Of a DNA stretch of 64,000 bases, positions 19,844-30,747 are shown in pieces. This DNA comes from Phallus indusiatus (lineage: Eukaryota > Basidiomycota > Agaricomycetes > Phallales > Phallaceae), in contig JAQFWX010000043.1 in assembly GCA_027605045.1 (NCBI GenBank), positions 62,001 through 126,000 of the forward strand, given 5' to 3'. Every line of letters begins with the position of its first letter. Within the stretch, counting starts at the first letter, position 1. The notes below the pieces were generated by a model, which did no database searches, was not told the DNA's origin, and saw only the letters and a list, made by a program, of their open reading frames with translations. The translations under genes and the position numbers were made by a program.

Positions 19844-20229
19844 GGATGGTGATGCATAAATCTGCCCTTTCTATTCTATTTATACAGCTATGGTTTACAA
19901 AAAAGCTTTTTCGAATACTTAAACTTTCAAAGTAGCTACTTTGGCTAGTGCATCTCAACTTTGAACTGATGAACTGTAGCTTACAATATTGCCGAAATTT
20001 ATCCCCAAGTCTTGTAGGGTTTAGCTTCCTTGATATAGCATAGTGAGGAATCAATAATACGATGCAAGCAGAAAATTTCCCAGATCCAACTATAATCCTG
20101 AAAATATCCCAAGAAATCTTATTATGCCGAAATATCTTTATGCTATGCCGATCATCGGCAAGATAAACCGAAAGTGCCGAAATGAAGCTGGGCACTTTCG
20201 TCCACCATAGTATCGAGAACATGAAATTG

Positions 20230-20378
20230 AGAAGAGCAAGAAAGTGTGATGCGTAGTACATAGCATAGCATACAATTGCAATCATAATGTGATGTAACGT
20301 AAGATAGCATAGTGTGTAGTGTGGTGTAGTGTAGTGCGATGAATACGATATATTGCGTCAAAAAGGCGAGTGAAATGA
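20230..20378. repeat. Repeat R, copy 1 (next to the palmitoyltransferase stop)
   Basis: This carries GATGCGTAGTACATAGCATA, ACAATTGCAATC, GTAGTGTAGTGCGATG and CGTCAAAAAGGCGAGTGAAA in that order. The same ordered blocks recur near 29.7, 33.2, 41.4 and 45.0 kb. It is non-coding and begins about 20 bp beyond the stop of the minus-strand palmitoyltransferase gene. It may be a SINE-like element or a shared 3' UTR module. Confidence 0.55.
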
Positions 20379-20395
20379 TCCGTTGACCCCACAGT

Positions 20396-22712
20396 TTACT
20401 GTAATCCATCTGGCCATTCAAACCGTCTTCTCCATCGTCCATCCGGATCGAATCGAGGATTCCGAGGGTAATCCAATCCGTCACCTAAACTCTGCCCGAT
20501 GGGTACTACATACGCAAAAGACAAAAAAAAAGGTTAGCACACCAACTCAAAAGAAACCAAAAAAAAAAAAAACAAAACAAAAAAGAGCAACGCACAAAAC
20601 CAGCCCCACTTGGATTTACCCATAACAGCCTCCCAATTCGCGCGTTTAGACCCTAACCACCATATATTACCCTCCGTGGTTAGGTTACCCCATTCTTGAT
20701 CCCATTGTTTGCGGATTTCGGTGCGCAAGAGGATAGCTTGCCATGGCCGTCGTGGTCTTTTGAAATCGGCGTTATCAGGTCCAGAGCCAGGTCCAAGCTG
20801 AGAACGAGAACGGGGACGAGATGTGCGAGTTGCACGTGTATGTGACGGACCAGAAATAGAGGAAAAAAGATGAATAGGATTTGGAGCAGAAGTAGTTGAA
20901 GTCGGAGCCGAATTTGGATTTGAACTCGAACAACACAGTCCACTCCCAAATAATTCATCCAACATACTCTTCTCACGTTCTCGCATCTGGTGTATATGAA
21001 GATGTTCCACAGTCGTCATATTATAAACGACGAGATAAAACTGATTCATGAATAGAAGAACTGGAAAAAGAGAGAAAAGGAATGAAAGACCGAGGATGAT
21101 AAAATGTTGTGGGTTGACTGGAGGTCGTGGGGTGCCTAGGATGCCGGCTGCGAGACGCGCGTACATGGCGAGAACGGTGGTGAATATGAAGAGTGTGAAG
21201 AGGGAGGCCCATTGTAGGAAGTTGATGAAGAATTTTTGATTATGTGCTCCTACGCATTGACCGATCCCTAAATTTTGTTCAAGAGATTAGCTCAAGTTCG
21301 AGGGGGTGAAGCATACATACAGGGACAATGATGATCGTATTTCAAAACACACTATCAAAATGTCAATTAGATAAACAAAAAAAAATTGATTGAAATGAAG
21401 GAACACGTACCGTTCCACAAGCACTACAATGATGCGATCTCATAGGTTTGATAAACCCATCACGAGGACAATACCGAAACTCGGGGGACAGCACTGGGTG
21501 GGTAGGCGGTCGTCTGGCATAAACTGGAGGTGGTAATCCGTTTTCAATACTCATGTTTCTTGGTTCATTTCCGGTTTGCGGTGCTGGTGCCGGTTGGCCA
21601 GCTGTATCTGCACCCGCACCCGCACCCGAATTCGTGACAGTAGCATGAGAAGAAGAAGGAGGATGAGGTTGGGCGTGGGTCGGGTTTATTTGGGGATGGC
21701 TAACATCGTCGTTGTCGTCGATATCGAGGACGACAGGTGCGAATACAGATGAAGCAGGCGCAAAAATAGGAACAGGAGAAGAAGAAAAAGTTTCGTGTTC
21801 TTGTGCGTGTTGTTGTCTGAGGTCGGGATGAAGTCGAGAGTATGGATCTGCTTCGGCCATCTCAGGCGAGCCGGGGTCATTTAAATTGGCATCATTTCCG
21901 TCATTCAAAGCAGTCTCCGCTGTTGAATTTGAATAATGATGATGATGGGGTTTTTCGGTATTGGAATCGTGTAAATGTGAATGAAATTCCGTCACGGAAT
22001 CGTTATTCCCGATTTGAAAAGGCTGTTCAATTTCCGGGTTACGAGATTGAGCTTGAGATACGGGAGGAGGCGTCTTATGCGTGTGCTGTCCATGAATGAA
22101 AACATCAGAAACCAAACGCGACGAAAAGGAAAGGGTGTTCGAGTTACCTCGCGCGCGTATCCTGGAGATGTAAGTACCACCTTAACAAAAGAAAAGAAAA
22201 GAAAAAAGTCAGAAAATCATGATCGGAGATGGGATTGAGTGAAGAAGGGAGGGGGGCAGCACTTTGACATAGGCCCAAACGAACATCAGAAATAGGATAT
22301 TGAACGTAACCAAAAAAGCAACTAAACAAAACAAAACATCAGCACCACAAGTTAGGACAGTTTTTTGAAACTGAAACTGACTTCCGATCCGTCTGTTAGC
22401 TAAAGCATTCCGATGGCGTTGTATCATGGGTATACAAAACGTTACAACATAAACATAATACTAGATCCCAAATTTAGCAACTCTCAAAAGAAACAAAGCA
22501 CATATATATAAAGCACATACACCATATCCTACAAAACCAACAACAAGTCCAATCGCAAGTTTACGCACAATCCACGACTGAGGTCGATTCCTCCTCTTCG
22601 TACTTTTCTCTCTCGCTTCATGAATAGCTTTCGAAAAATCGGGACATCGTGCGACGTGTTTTGATGTTGACTGAGATCGACTCGGACAGCTTGCACTGGC
22701 AGTGGTGGACAT
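20396..22712 (-). CDS. DHHC-type protein S-palmitoyltransferase (Pfa3-like)
   Basis: A spliced gene of about six or seven exons. The start is MSTTASASCPSR. Two membrane segments follow (VVGFVGYGV..ALYICALFLL and AFLVTFNILFLMFVWAYV), then VVLTSPGYARE, a long Ser/Pro/His-rich low-complexity insert, and the Cys-rich domain YCPRDGFIKPMRSHHCSACG..DHHCPWIGQCVGAHNQKFF. The Trp of DHHCPW is restored exactly across an intron. Two more membrane segments and the MTTVEHL (TTxE) motif follow, then a C-terminal tail ending in YPRNPRFDPDGRW..EWPDGLQ. Such enzymes palmitoylate membrane-associated proteins at Golgi, endosome or vacuole; yeast Pfa3 acts on Vac8. The DHHC class is certain from the motif; the Pfa3 assignment rests on the tail and topology. 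Confidence 0.9.
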
Positions 22713-23461
22713 AAAGCCTCAATCAAGCTCAAGAGAGACGTCGGGAGCGCAGAAAGTGGAGTACGTATACGTATACCGGTACCAGACGCATACGTATGTG
22801 TACGGCGGGGCTTTTTTTAAAAACACACCATGATGCCATGGCTAGGTGGAAATCGTCATCATCACTAATACGTATTCTCTTTTTGTCTTTTCAATGACAT
22901 AGCATTGTTTTGTCACACGCGATGTCACCGGGTGGAGCAATAGATTACCCGTCCGTGTGTGCTAATTTTGAATTTGAAATCTGGCTCCGTGAAAATGAAT
23001 GAAATGCGTTTGTATTTTGTTTTCCACACTATTGAGAATTACGGAACTTTTGATATGCTATCCAAGTAAATAAGTAAAAAAAAGAAAAGGGAGAAAATGG
23101 ATTGGAATGAATTTTGAATGAGAGGGAAAGAAATCCGCCATGAAGACCACCAAATAAAAAAAAAAAACAGACGAAAGAACCAAATATAGTACAATATATA
23201 ATATATAAAGACAAAGAAGATGCCAGAAAAAAAAAAAGGAAAAACCGTCCGTTCAAATCGTTGCAATATTGAAAAAAGATAAAAAAAGAATGAAAGAATG
23301 TAGATCGGATGGTTGGAGGGGGAAGACGACGACAAAACGACGAACAGCGGTCGGAATGAAAGTATGAGTTGGTGTGGGTGTCAATCCATGGATGGGTATG
23401 CGATGTACATGCACGCGTGTGTGTGGTATCCGTCTCGAGTTATGGTGATGAGGTTATAAGG
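22713..23461. other. Intergenic region between two minus-strand genes
   Basis: It holds the promoter side of the palmitoyltransferase gene and the 3' flank of the 4-TM gene. Poly-A/AAAAG-rich stretches are visible, but no RNA gene, repeat end or clear TATA box. Confidence 0.4.
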
Positions 23462-25404
23462 TTATGTCCGATCCTCTTTTGAAAGCAGCGAATGCGAATC
23501 AAAGTCCTCCGACTGTCCGTGCATTTGCCCATGCATTTGCGGTTGAGTTTGCTGGGTTGATGTATCTCTAACACTACCACCAAGAGTACTACTACCCCCA
23601 GTACCGGTAGTAGTTGTAATAGTAGAAGACATCGACGTCGAAAACGTACTCGCCCGCGAAAGCGAAAGCGAAGCGAGCGACGGTTTCGATTTCGGCTTAG
23701 GTCGAGGTCCGCCAACAACACCAACACCCTGCCCGGTGGCTCTCGAGTCCGAACGATTTAACGGAAATGGAAGGCTCAATTGCGAAAGTGGTAACGACAG
23801 CGACGAAGTCATATGATGACCACGATGATCTGGTTCGTCTGTCAACACGCGTGCATAAGGACTTTTAAAATCGCCTAAATCGGAGCCGTATTCGTCTTCA
23901 TCGTACTCGTATTCGTAATCATCGTCGTCGTCGTAGTCGTCATCTGAGCCACTGAAGCTACTACGACCACGACCACGGTTTAGGCTACGATTGCGATCGT
24001 GAGCTGACATGGCTTTTATATGGCGCAGAATCTGCGCGGATGAAAGAGAGTGAGGTTGATTGAGATATGCGTGTGCGTGTGCGTGTGTAGGTGGGGTAAA
24101 AGCGTCGTCTGATTCAGAGTCGTGGTCGTGGGCGTGATGGGCTGTTGGATGTGTTGAAAGAGTGAGTTCGGTCATTTGGTTTGCGGCTTCTAATGGTATC
24201 GGAACAGGTTCTTCGTCTGCTCTTGGGAAGTATCGCGCAACAACGAAATACAAGCACTAATCTCACGTTCAGCAAACTGAAACACGAGGACACAGTTGCG
24301 CCAAAACGTACCACAACGACAAGTGTCGTCAAAAGTCTCACAACACCCGCCCCAATCCAAACACCAAACGACATCTCTTCAGCACCCGAACACTCCATCC
24401 CAGTACCCGTCCAAACAGCATCCACATCCCACACACACCTCCCACGAATCGTTCTCTCGAACTCTCCAACCGAGTGCGGATATCTCCATGCAGCGATAAC
24501 ACCCACATTCACGAGGGCGGGTGTGATCACGAGAAAGGAAGCGAAATAAGTTAAAAAGTGGATGTACGCTCTGAGATGGAGCGGTATGAAGAGGTGCATT
24601 GATAAGGCGTAGACGACGATTGTTTCGAAGGCGAAGAAGAGGGTGGAGAGTGTTGTGAGTGTGCCGAGGCTTATGGCGATGCGTCTTCGGAGGGGGTCGG
24701 TGTCGTATACTGCGAACAAAACAAAATGCTTAGTTTTTAGAATAGAGGAAGAGGTATGGGGAGGACACACCTGTTATTGACATGAAATATCGAATCGTGC
24801 AGTATATCGACCACGTCAACAAAACAGAAATAAACGTAATCCTCAAATATCTCCAAACGGGTGTATTGGGGATGATAGTGCCACTGACATCACCACCACC
24901 GCGACGACTAGTCCATCCGTCTCGTGAGATCTGAACCCGCCCTTTGACAGATCCAAACGGTGATCCCGACGACGACGACAATACCCTCAACGATGATGAT
25001 CTTCGTCGTCTAAACCACGCCTTCACATTCCAATTCAACCTCCACCGTTTTGACCGTCTCCAACTCGATCCTGATCCCGACCCCAAACCCGACCCCGACC
25101 CCGAGCCAATCCCCGAATTATACGACGGGAGTGAAATCTTGCGAAACGAAGACATCGACAACCGGGACGGATCATCACCATATGTATATCCATCATTATA
25201 AACGTCCACCGCCGCCGTTGAAGAAGAAGATGAAGCAGCCCATGGAGACGTCCGTGAATAAGGGTATTTTTCTACTAGGGTGTGACGGCGCCGGCTTGGT
25301 CGAACTCTTCGGAGCCAAGATTGTGTGGATTCGGGGTTGGAGTTGGATTTAGAGTGGGAGTGGGAGGATCGCCTTGGACGGGATGGAGTGGGGAAGGTGC
25401 TCAT
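23462..25404 (-). CDS. Four-TM membrane protein with disordered tails (unknown function)
   Basis: Three exons, about 25404-24771, 24713-24310 and 24256-23462. The N-terminal ~170 residues are Ser/Arg/Gly-rich (MSTFPTPSRPRRSS). Then come four hydrophobic segments: YLRITFISVLLTWSIYCTI; IAISLGTLTTLSTLFFAFE; IHFLTYFASFLVITPALVN; and a fourth spanning the exon 2/3 junction, LLTTLVVV joined to CLYFVVARYF. The C-terminal ~240 residues are His/Ser/Asp-rich, with poly-Asp/Glu-Tyr runs and no domain I recognise. The splice joins keep the fourth membrane segment whole, which supports the model. I do not recognise the family, though long Ser-rich tails on a small membrane core are common in fungal membrane proteins. 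Confidence 0.65.
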
Positions 25405-27030
25405 CAGCAGTTAAAAAAGGAGGGAAGAAGAAGGGAAAGACAAGAAAAGAAAAGACAAGAGCTAGAGTTGTGCGCGGGGAATTTGGCTGGCTGTTTATTC
25501 CAAGCGGTTTGGCGGGAATGATGATGGGTGATGATGCAGATGGATGATGATGAGGGCGATGGACGACGGACAATGGAGGGACAGATAGACAAGAGTGAGA
25601 AAACAATTTTAAAAAAGAAAAGGGGGACGAAATACGAAAAACAAAACAAAACGAGCGGTCTGATTTTTCTTTGCCCGAGTCTCTATCAAATTGAATTCAA
25701 CGAGAGACTAGAGAGCATGAAAGAAAGACGAAGTGTAATCCTTCCCGGTACAGGTAAAAGCGTCGTAAAGGTAGGTTAGGCAGGGAGGGAGGGAGAGAGG
25801 GATACGCCGACTATGGTGGTAGATAGCAAACAACGCAAGGTAAGGCAAGGATCTGATCTTCTTCGCCTGAGCTCCAACCTCGGATAACCTCGACGCACAC
25901 GAAAACAACGGAAACGCCCTGGTCTAATTATTTATTTATAAGTATACGTCAGAAAGAAAAAAAGAACTAACGCTATATCAAGAAGAGAAAAGCGCAGATG
26001 GGCTATGTATGTATGGACGGATGAATACCCACGGCTGAATAGCGCAACACAAATTTAACCCAGCCAGAAGCCAGAGAAGAGACGGACAGACAGACAGATA
26101 GTAAAGAGGCTGTGGTGGGAGTCGAGTCGAGATGGAGGTGGAGGTGCTAAAACAGAAGTAGGAGAGAAGAAATTATAATAATAGCCTCACGCAAACGTAT
26201 CTCCGAGAGCGTATGGACGACTTTGACCGAACCCGAAAAGGGAGAGGAGAGGAGAGGAGCGTGATAGAAATTCTCCTTCAGGGTAAGCACACAAAAAAAG
26301 AAAAGATACGTCGTTTATGGATCAGAAATTAGACTAATCTCTTTATATTTGAAATTTTTCTTTTAGAATTGCTCCTAATTGGCAACGTGGGTTCGGCTGC
26401 ACTTGCCACTGAAGCCCAACCTGGACCTGATCATTGAGTGAAATCATCCCGTGTCACACGCGTCACGAGTAACGGGTAAACCTGAAGTTGGCCCTTCTCA
26501 TCATTGATCTTTGATTATCAAAAATTAAAAAGAAAAAACATGGTACCCATAATCCACATGTATTTGAATTGCGAATCATGAGTGTACGAGTTATCGTGTG
26601 TGCTACGCTAGTGCCCGGAAGATCTTCATTACATTCAGAGAAGCGACTCAGAGTGTTCGTAATAGATAATGACGTTTGTTTTTGAATACGGCGTACTCGC
26701 GTGTGTATAATTCTATTATTATAAAGATGCATAATGGGTTCAGCTATGAAACCAAGAACGAAAAAAGAAGAGAAGAAGAGAAGAGAGGAATAGGATTGCC
26801 AGTGGGAATAGATAGAGTAGAATAGAAAGGTAACTGAGATGAATGCGTATATGTGTTATGTATGTTATGGTACCATGTCGATGTCGATGATTTGCAAAAA
26901 AAAGATAGTGCAGTGTCCAACCCAATAAAAGTACAACTTTAGAAAAAACCAGTGTCAAGATAGTCAAGACAACGGAGAAGCAAAAAAAAAAAATCAAAAA
27001 AAGACCCCTTATACTTGATATTTATACTTC
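25405..27030. other. Intergenic region, no gene seen
   Basis: A 1.6-kb gap between the 4-TM gene start and the multi-TM gene end. It is purine-rich on the + strand, with several short frames lacking domain signal. No repeat shared with the rest of the window was found. Confidence 0.4.
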
Positions 27031-28935
27031 TCAAATCCCATCCCACCACCCCAACCCAACAAACAACGCGCCAAGCGCAGCGATACAACTACAATAACTC
27101 GCAACATGCAATCCAATACGCGGAAGCACATTCGGTGTCCACGCCAGTCCTAACACAATATGAAACGCGACTATACCTAAGAATGTAGGAATTGTCGATG
27201 TAAATGTATGTGTTGATGGGTGTATTAGAGGTGGTGACAGTAGCGATGAAGGTGTGGGTGCTATTGAACTTGAACGTTTGGCAATAGAAGAGGCACCGAT
27301 AGAAGTAGATTTGCCGGCTGCGGCTACGGGTAAAAGAGAAGTAGGCACAGGGTAAGGCATGTGATGGAGATATGAGAATGAGATGAGAAGGAATAGAGCG
27401 ATGGATAGCATGATGGTGTCGATGCGGAGTAAACAGGATATTGAAACTGGAATTTCGGGGACGGGACAGCCGTAGAGCGATTCAAGCTCTGAGCGGGCTT
27501 GAGCGCGTGCTTGAGCTTCTCGTGAGTTATATTGAGATGGAGTGTTGTCGATTCGGAAATGGATAACATTATTTTCGTCGTCCTCGTCTTCGTCTTCGTA
27601 TTCATCGTCGTTTTGGTGTGTGGTTGGTGATGATGTGTATTTGTTGAGTAGCGAAGGTGAACCTGGAGGCGACCAGTACGAACGAGAACGAGAACGTGAA
27701 GAAGAAGGGGCAGCGACGACGACGTCGCGGTATAAAGCCAGTTGGGAATAACCTTGCCACACCGAAACGACTACTTCTGCTAATGCCCATCCGAGCGCAA
27801 TAGTCCAGACATATTCAAACGCCTGATCGCCAACTCTCACTCTTCCGGTCCCAGATTCAGCTGCACGAACAACACCAACAGCCCGAGCACTCGCTCTAAC
27901 ACCAGCCTTAACCCCTGCCCCCACACTTGAACTCGACCTCGAATTTGACCCCGACCCAGGCTGAATCTGCGCAAGCGCAACAGCCGCAAACCGTAACACC
28001 TCCTCACACAAAACCTGCGCTACACATCCTAACAGCGGGACCAACCCCGGATACGACGATGTCCCGAAAAGATGGGAAGATAGCAAAAAAAGCGGTATGC
28101 GTAATGCGAATGAGACAGTCCAAAATGCTGTTCCCAATAGGAGAAGCGAGAGAGTTGTGCTCAGCGAAAAGGACGAAGGTGAGGAAGGTGAAGAGGGTGA
28201 GGAAGTGGTAGGCCAAGTGTATTTTTGGAGGAGTGTGAAGAAGAGGAGAGTTAGTGTTGCTGTTAGGGGTACGAATGTGTATAGTCTTAGTGTGCGTTTG
28301 TATGAGGATTGTGTGAGTGTGTATTCTTCTTCTTCTTCTTCGTCGTCGTCATCGTCGTCTTCTTCGTAACCGTAACCGTCGTTTTCATCATCACCGTCGT
28401 CGGGGTCGTCTTCATCATAACCATTTTCATGTCCTCGTTCATGCTCATATTCATCAAACTCATCAGCATCGGCATCATCCACAGCTCCATATTTCGACAT
28501 CAACCCGCCTCTCGCCTTCGGTTTAACCTTCGCCTTAGCCCCAGTCCCAGCTCCAACCCCAGCCTTCGTTCTAAACTGAGCTTTGTTTTTATACTTCAAC
28601 ACCGCCCCATTCCCATTTCCACTCCCACTCGGACTTTTATTTTTGTTGTTGTTGTTATTATTATTATATTCCCTCGGCTTCGGACTCCTTCGAATACGTC
28701 TCCTCGAACTATCTCCATTCCCGTTCAAAGAGCTTTGTAAACTCATGGTAAGACTGCCCGAACCGGTGTTTTGACGTGGTATTGGCGTTGTTGTACCCGA
28801 CCCTCCTTGCGAATGTGAATGGGAGCGAGTGTGTGAATGAGAGGGTGAAGGTGAATGGTTTTGGTGGTGTAGATTTGAGCCGTTAACGTTGAGTGCTGCT
28901 GCTGTTGCAGCAGCGGTAATAACACCTCGAGCCAT
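27031..28935 (-). CDS. Multi-TM membrane protein with acidic low-complexity region (unknown function)
   Basis: One long exon. I chose the ATG at 28935 (MARGVITAAATAAALN) because the upstream extension to 29091 is Arg/Leu/Tyr-rich, like a 5' UTR. The N-terminal ~190 residues hold His/Ser, poly-Asn and long Asp/Glu runs. About seven hydrophobic segments follow, including LYTFVPLTATLTLLFFTLL, LLLLGTAFWTVSFALRIPL, GLVPLLGCVAQVLCEEVLR, VWTIALGWALAEVVVSVW and IDTIMLSIALFLLISFSYL, and two near the C-terminus. The CEEVLRF and ALGWALAE stretches faintly recall APH-1-type proteins, but that is not firm. A truncated second copy at 40234-41243 shows this gene lies at one edge of the tandem duplication. 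Confidence 0.65.
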   Translation of the reverse strand: MARGVITAAATAAALNVNGSNLHHQNHSPSPSHSHTRSHSHSQGGSGTTTPIPRQNTGSGSLTMSLQSSLNGNGDSSRRRIRRSPKPREYNNNNNNNKNKSPSGSGNGNGAVLKYKNKAQFRTKAGVGAGTGAKAKVKPKARGGLMSKYGAVDDADADEFDEYEHERGHENGYDEDDPDDGDDENDGYGYEEDDDDDDEEEEEEYTLTQSSYKRTLRLYTFVPLTATLTLLFFTLLQKYTWPTTSSPSSPSSPSSFSLSTTLSLLLLGTAFWTVSFALRIPLFLLSSHLFGTSSYPGLVPLLGCVAQVLCEEVLRFAAVALAQIQPGSGSNSRSSSSVGAGVKAGVRASARAVGVVRAAESGTGRVRVGDQAFEYVWTIALGWALAEVVVSVWQGYSQLALYRDVVVAAPSSSRSRSRSYWSPPGSPSLLNKYTSSPTTHQNDDEYEDEDEDDENNVIHFRIDNTPSQYNSREAQARAQARSELESLYGCPVPEIPVSISCLLRIDTIMLSIALFLLISFSYLHHMPYPVPTSLLPVAAAGKSTSIGASSIAKRSSSIAPTPSSLLSPPLIHPSTHTFTSTIPTFLGIVAFHIVLGLAWTPNVLPRIGLHVASYCSCIAALGALFVGLGWWDGI

Positions 28936-29515
28936 ACCGAGAAAAAGCAAAGGCAAAAGCGAAAAGTGGAAAAAAGACCAGCGAAAAAGCGTACGATTGT
29001 ACAGTCGTACAATGCACAATGTAGGATGTAGGATGTAGGATATAGGATGCAAACGTGTCCCAGACGTGGAACGAATCACAGAAGAGAACAAAGAGTTCTA
29101 CCCTAAAAGACGACTAAAAGAAGGAAGAGTGACCGCCTTCCGAATTTTGTCCCGATTCTCCTATTCTTCCGTCCGTTCGTCCGTTCGTTTCCGTAGCCTA
29201 AGCCGTGGAAAAACCCACAAAAAAAAGGGAGAACGCAAATATGCTTTGCTGGCTCTGGCTTGCTGGCTAGCCGTGGATGTGTGGGGGATGTGTGGAAGGT
29301 ACCCCGGTTAACGTGGCTGTGACAGCACAGCAAACTTGCAAAATAGAGAAGAGCCCTTCTCCTGAAAATCAAGCGCTCAGTTTCAAATATGTTCCCAAAA
29401 CTATGTATATATATACGCCCAAAATTTTAAATATCTGGAATTATGGAAGTGTGTATGCGTAACGTGTCTCACTATATTTGGAATCTATCAGCCTCTACTG
29501 GTAACGCTGACGTGG

Positions 29516-29840
29516 AAAATTTTCTTGAGCTAATGTATAGTGAGTCGTGCACCATGTAAATAAAACCAATGACTTATAAAAATGAATTAATCAAAACCAA
29601 AAGAAAACTATATTGATAAAATCGAGCTGACGATAAAGTTAAAGGGAATGAGAGCAGGAAGAAACAAGAAGTGCCATGCACGTACATAGATGGCTATAGC
29701 ATAACATAGCATAATACAATTGCAATTGATGTAAGGTAAGTATAATTGTAGTTTAGTGCAATGATACGATGTCATCAAAAGACGAGTGAAAGAAAAAACC
29801 TGGAATCATTGAACTTGAAGCTTGAAATCGGACATCATCG
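29516..29840. repeat. Repeat R, copy 2
   Basis: Starts near AAAATTTTCTTGAGCTAATG and includes ATAGCATAACATAGCATA, ACAATTGCAATTGATG and the GTGCAATGATACGATG block. It is homologous to 41274-41590 in unit B and more distantly to 33046-33400. Confidence 0.55.
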
Positions 29841-30747
29841 AGCAGGTTGGTTATATCGGTTGTTCCTGTGACGCTTGAACTCAGATCACTGATGCTGATA
29901 AATATGTATACCGTGGTTCGAAGGTATTGCCAGAATATTCAAATACTAGAGGAGTCTTTCAATGGAGACGCCAAACCCCTTAATTTGATTATTTCCATCC
30001 GACCGAACTCAAGCTGAGCCTGTATGGGACAGAGTTCGACAAGTGATGATGTTCTTGTGTTGCCGCTTCTTCTTTCGAAGGTTCATTTTCGGTTGTATAC
30101 GATCAAGCTCATCTTGCCAATGAACGCGTCTCGCTGATCGACCTTGGTCACGGGAAATCTGTCGTAGAGAGGTTTTTGCTTGCCGTGTCTGGCTGAGTCG
30201 TCATCTGGCGGGTTGGAGCTTTGAAGTTGTGGGCCGAGCGCTGACACTTTCGCTTCGCCCTACTCCCCACGCCGTGCTAGATTATGGTTCATTCTTAATG
30301 TACATACGTTCAAAATGGTTTCACTAGCAAGCGGCTCAGCTGCGAGAAAGGAACAAGAATACTAGGTCCAGGGCTTATATAAAAATTTAAAATAAGCACA
30401 ATTTGTTTTAATTTGTTCTCGTTGGAGTATCATGACGATGCCACATGGCAATCCATTTGACGCAATGAGGGTGAGATTCTTTTACCATAAGGCTAGAGTA
30501 TTTATTTCAGCAAATACCGGCTCCTCTCAATTGACAATCCGGTGATACTGTAACCACCATGTTCCATAAAGAGCCTTGTTTTATAAATGTCAGGAAGTAT
30601 TTGAGCTCTGCTGCATGATGATTCATGGTTTGATCCATCATTCAAATATCATATATAAAGGCTCTTTGCATATTAGTAAAAATCCCAAGTTCTCGCACTG
30701 AAATTGACTACTCCAAGTCACAGTTTCTACAATATCCTCCCATAAAT
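29841..30747. promoter_or_regulatory. Upstream region of DUF6533 gene A, with TATA-like box
   Basis: TATATAAAG at 30652-30660 lies 96 bp before the ATG at 30748 and is conserved at the same spacing in unit B (42477-42485). No gene is visible in the rest, but most of it is matched in unit B. Confidence 0.45.

Noticed and set aside
28309..28740. Plus-strand hydrophobic frames opposite the multi-TM gene
   Set aside because: They are the reverse complement of its Asp/Glu low-complexity codons and carry no independent signal.
27031..28935. Naming the multi-TM gene as an APH-1 (gamma-secretase) homologue
   Set aside because: Only short, low-specificity similarity in two membrane segments; the hallmark motifs were not convincing.
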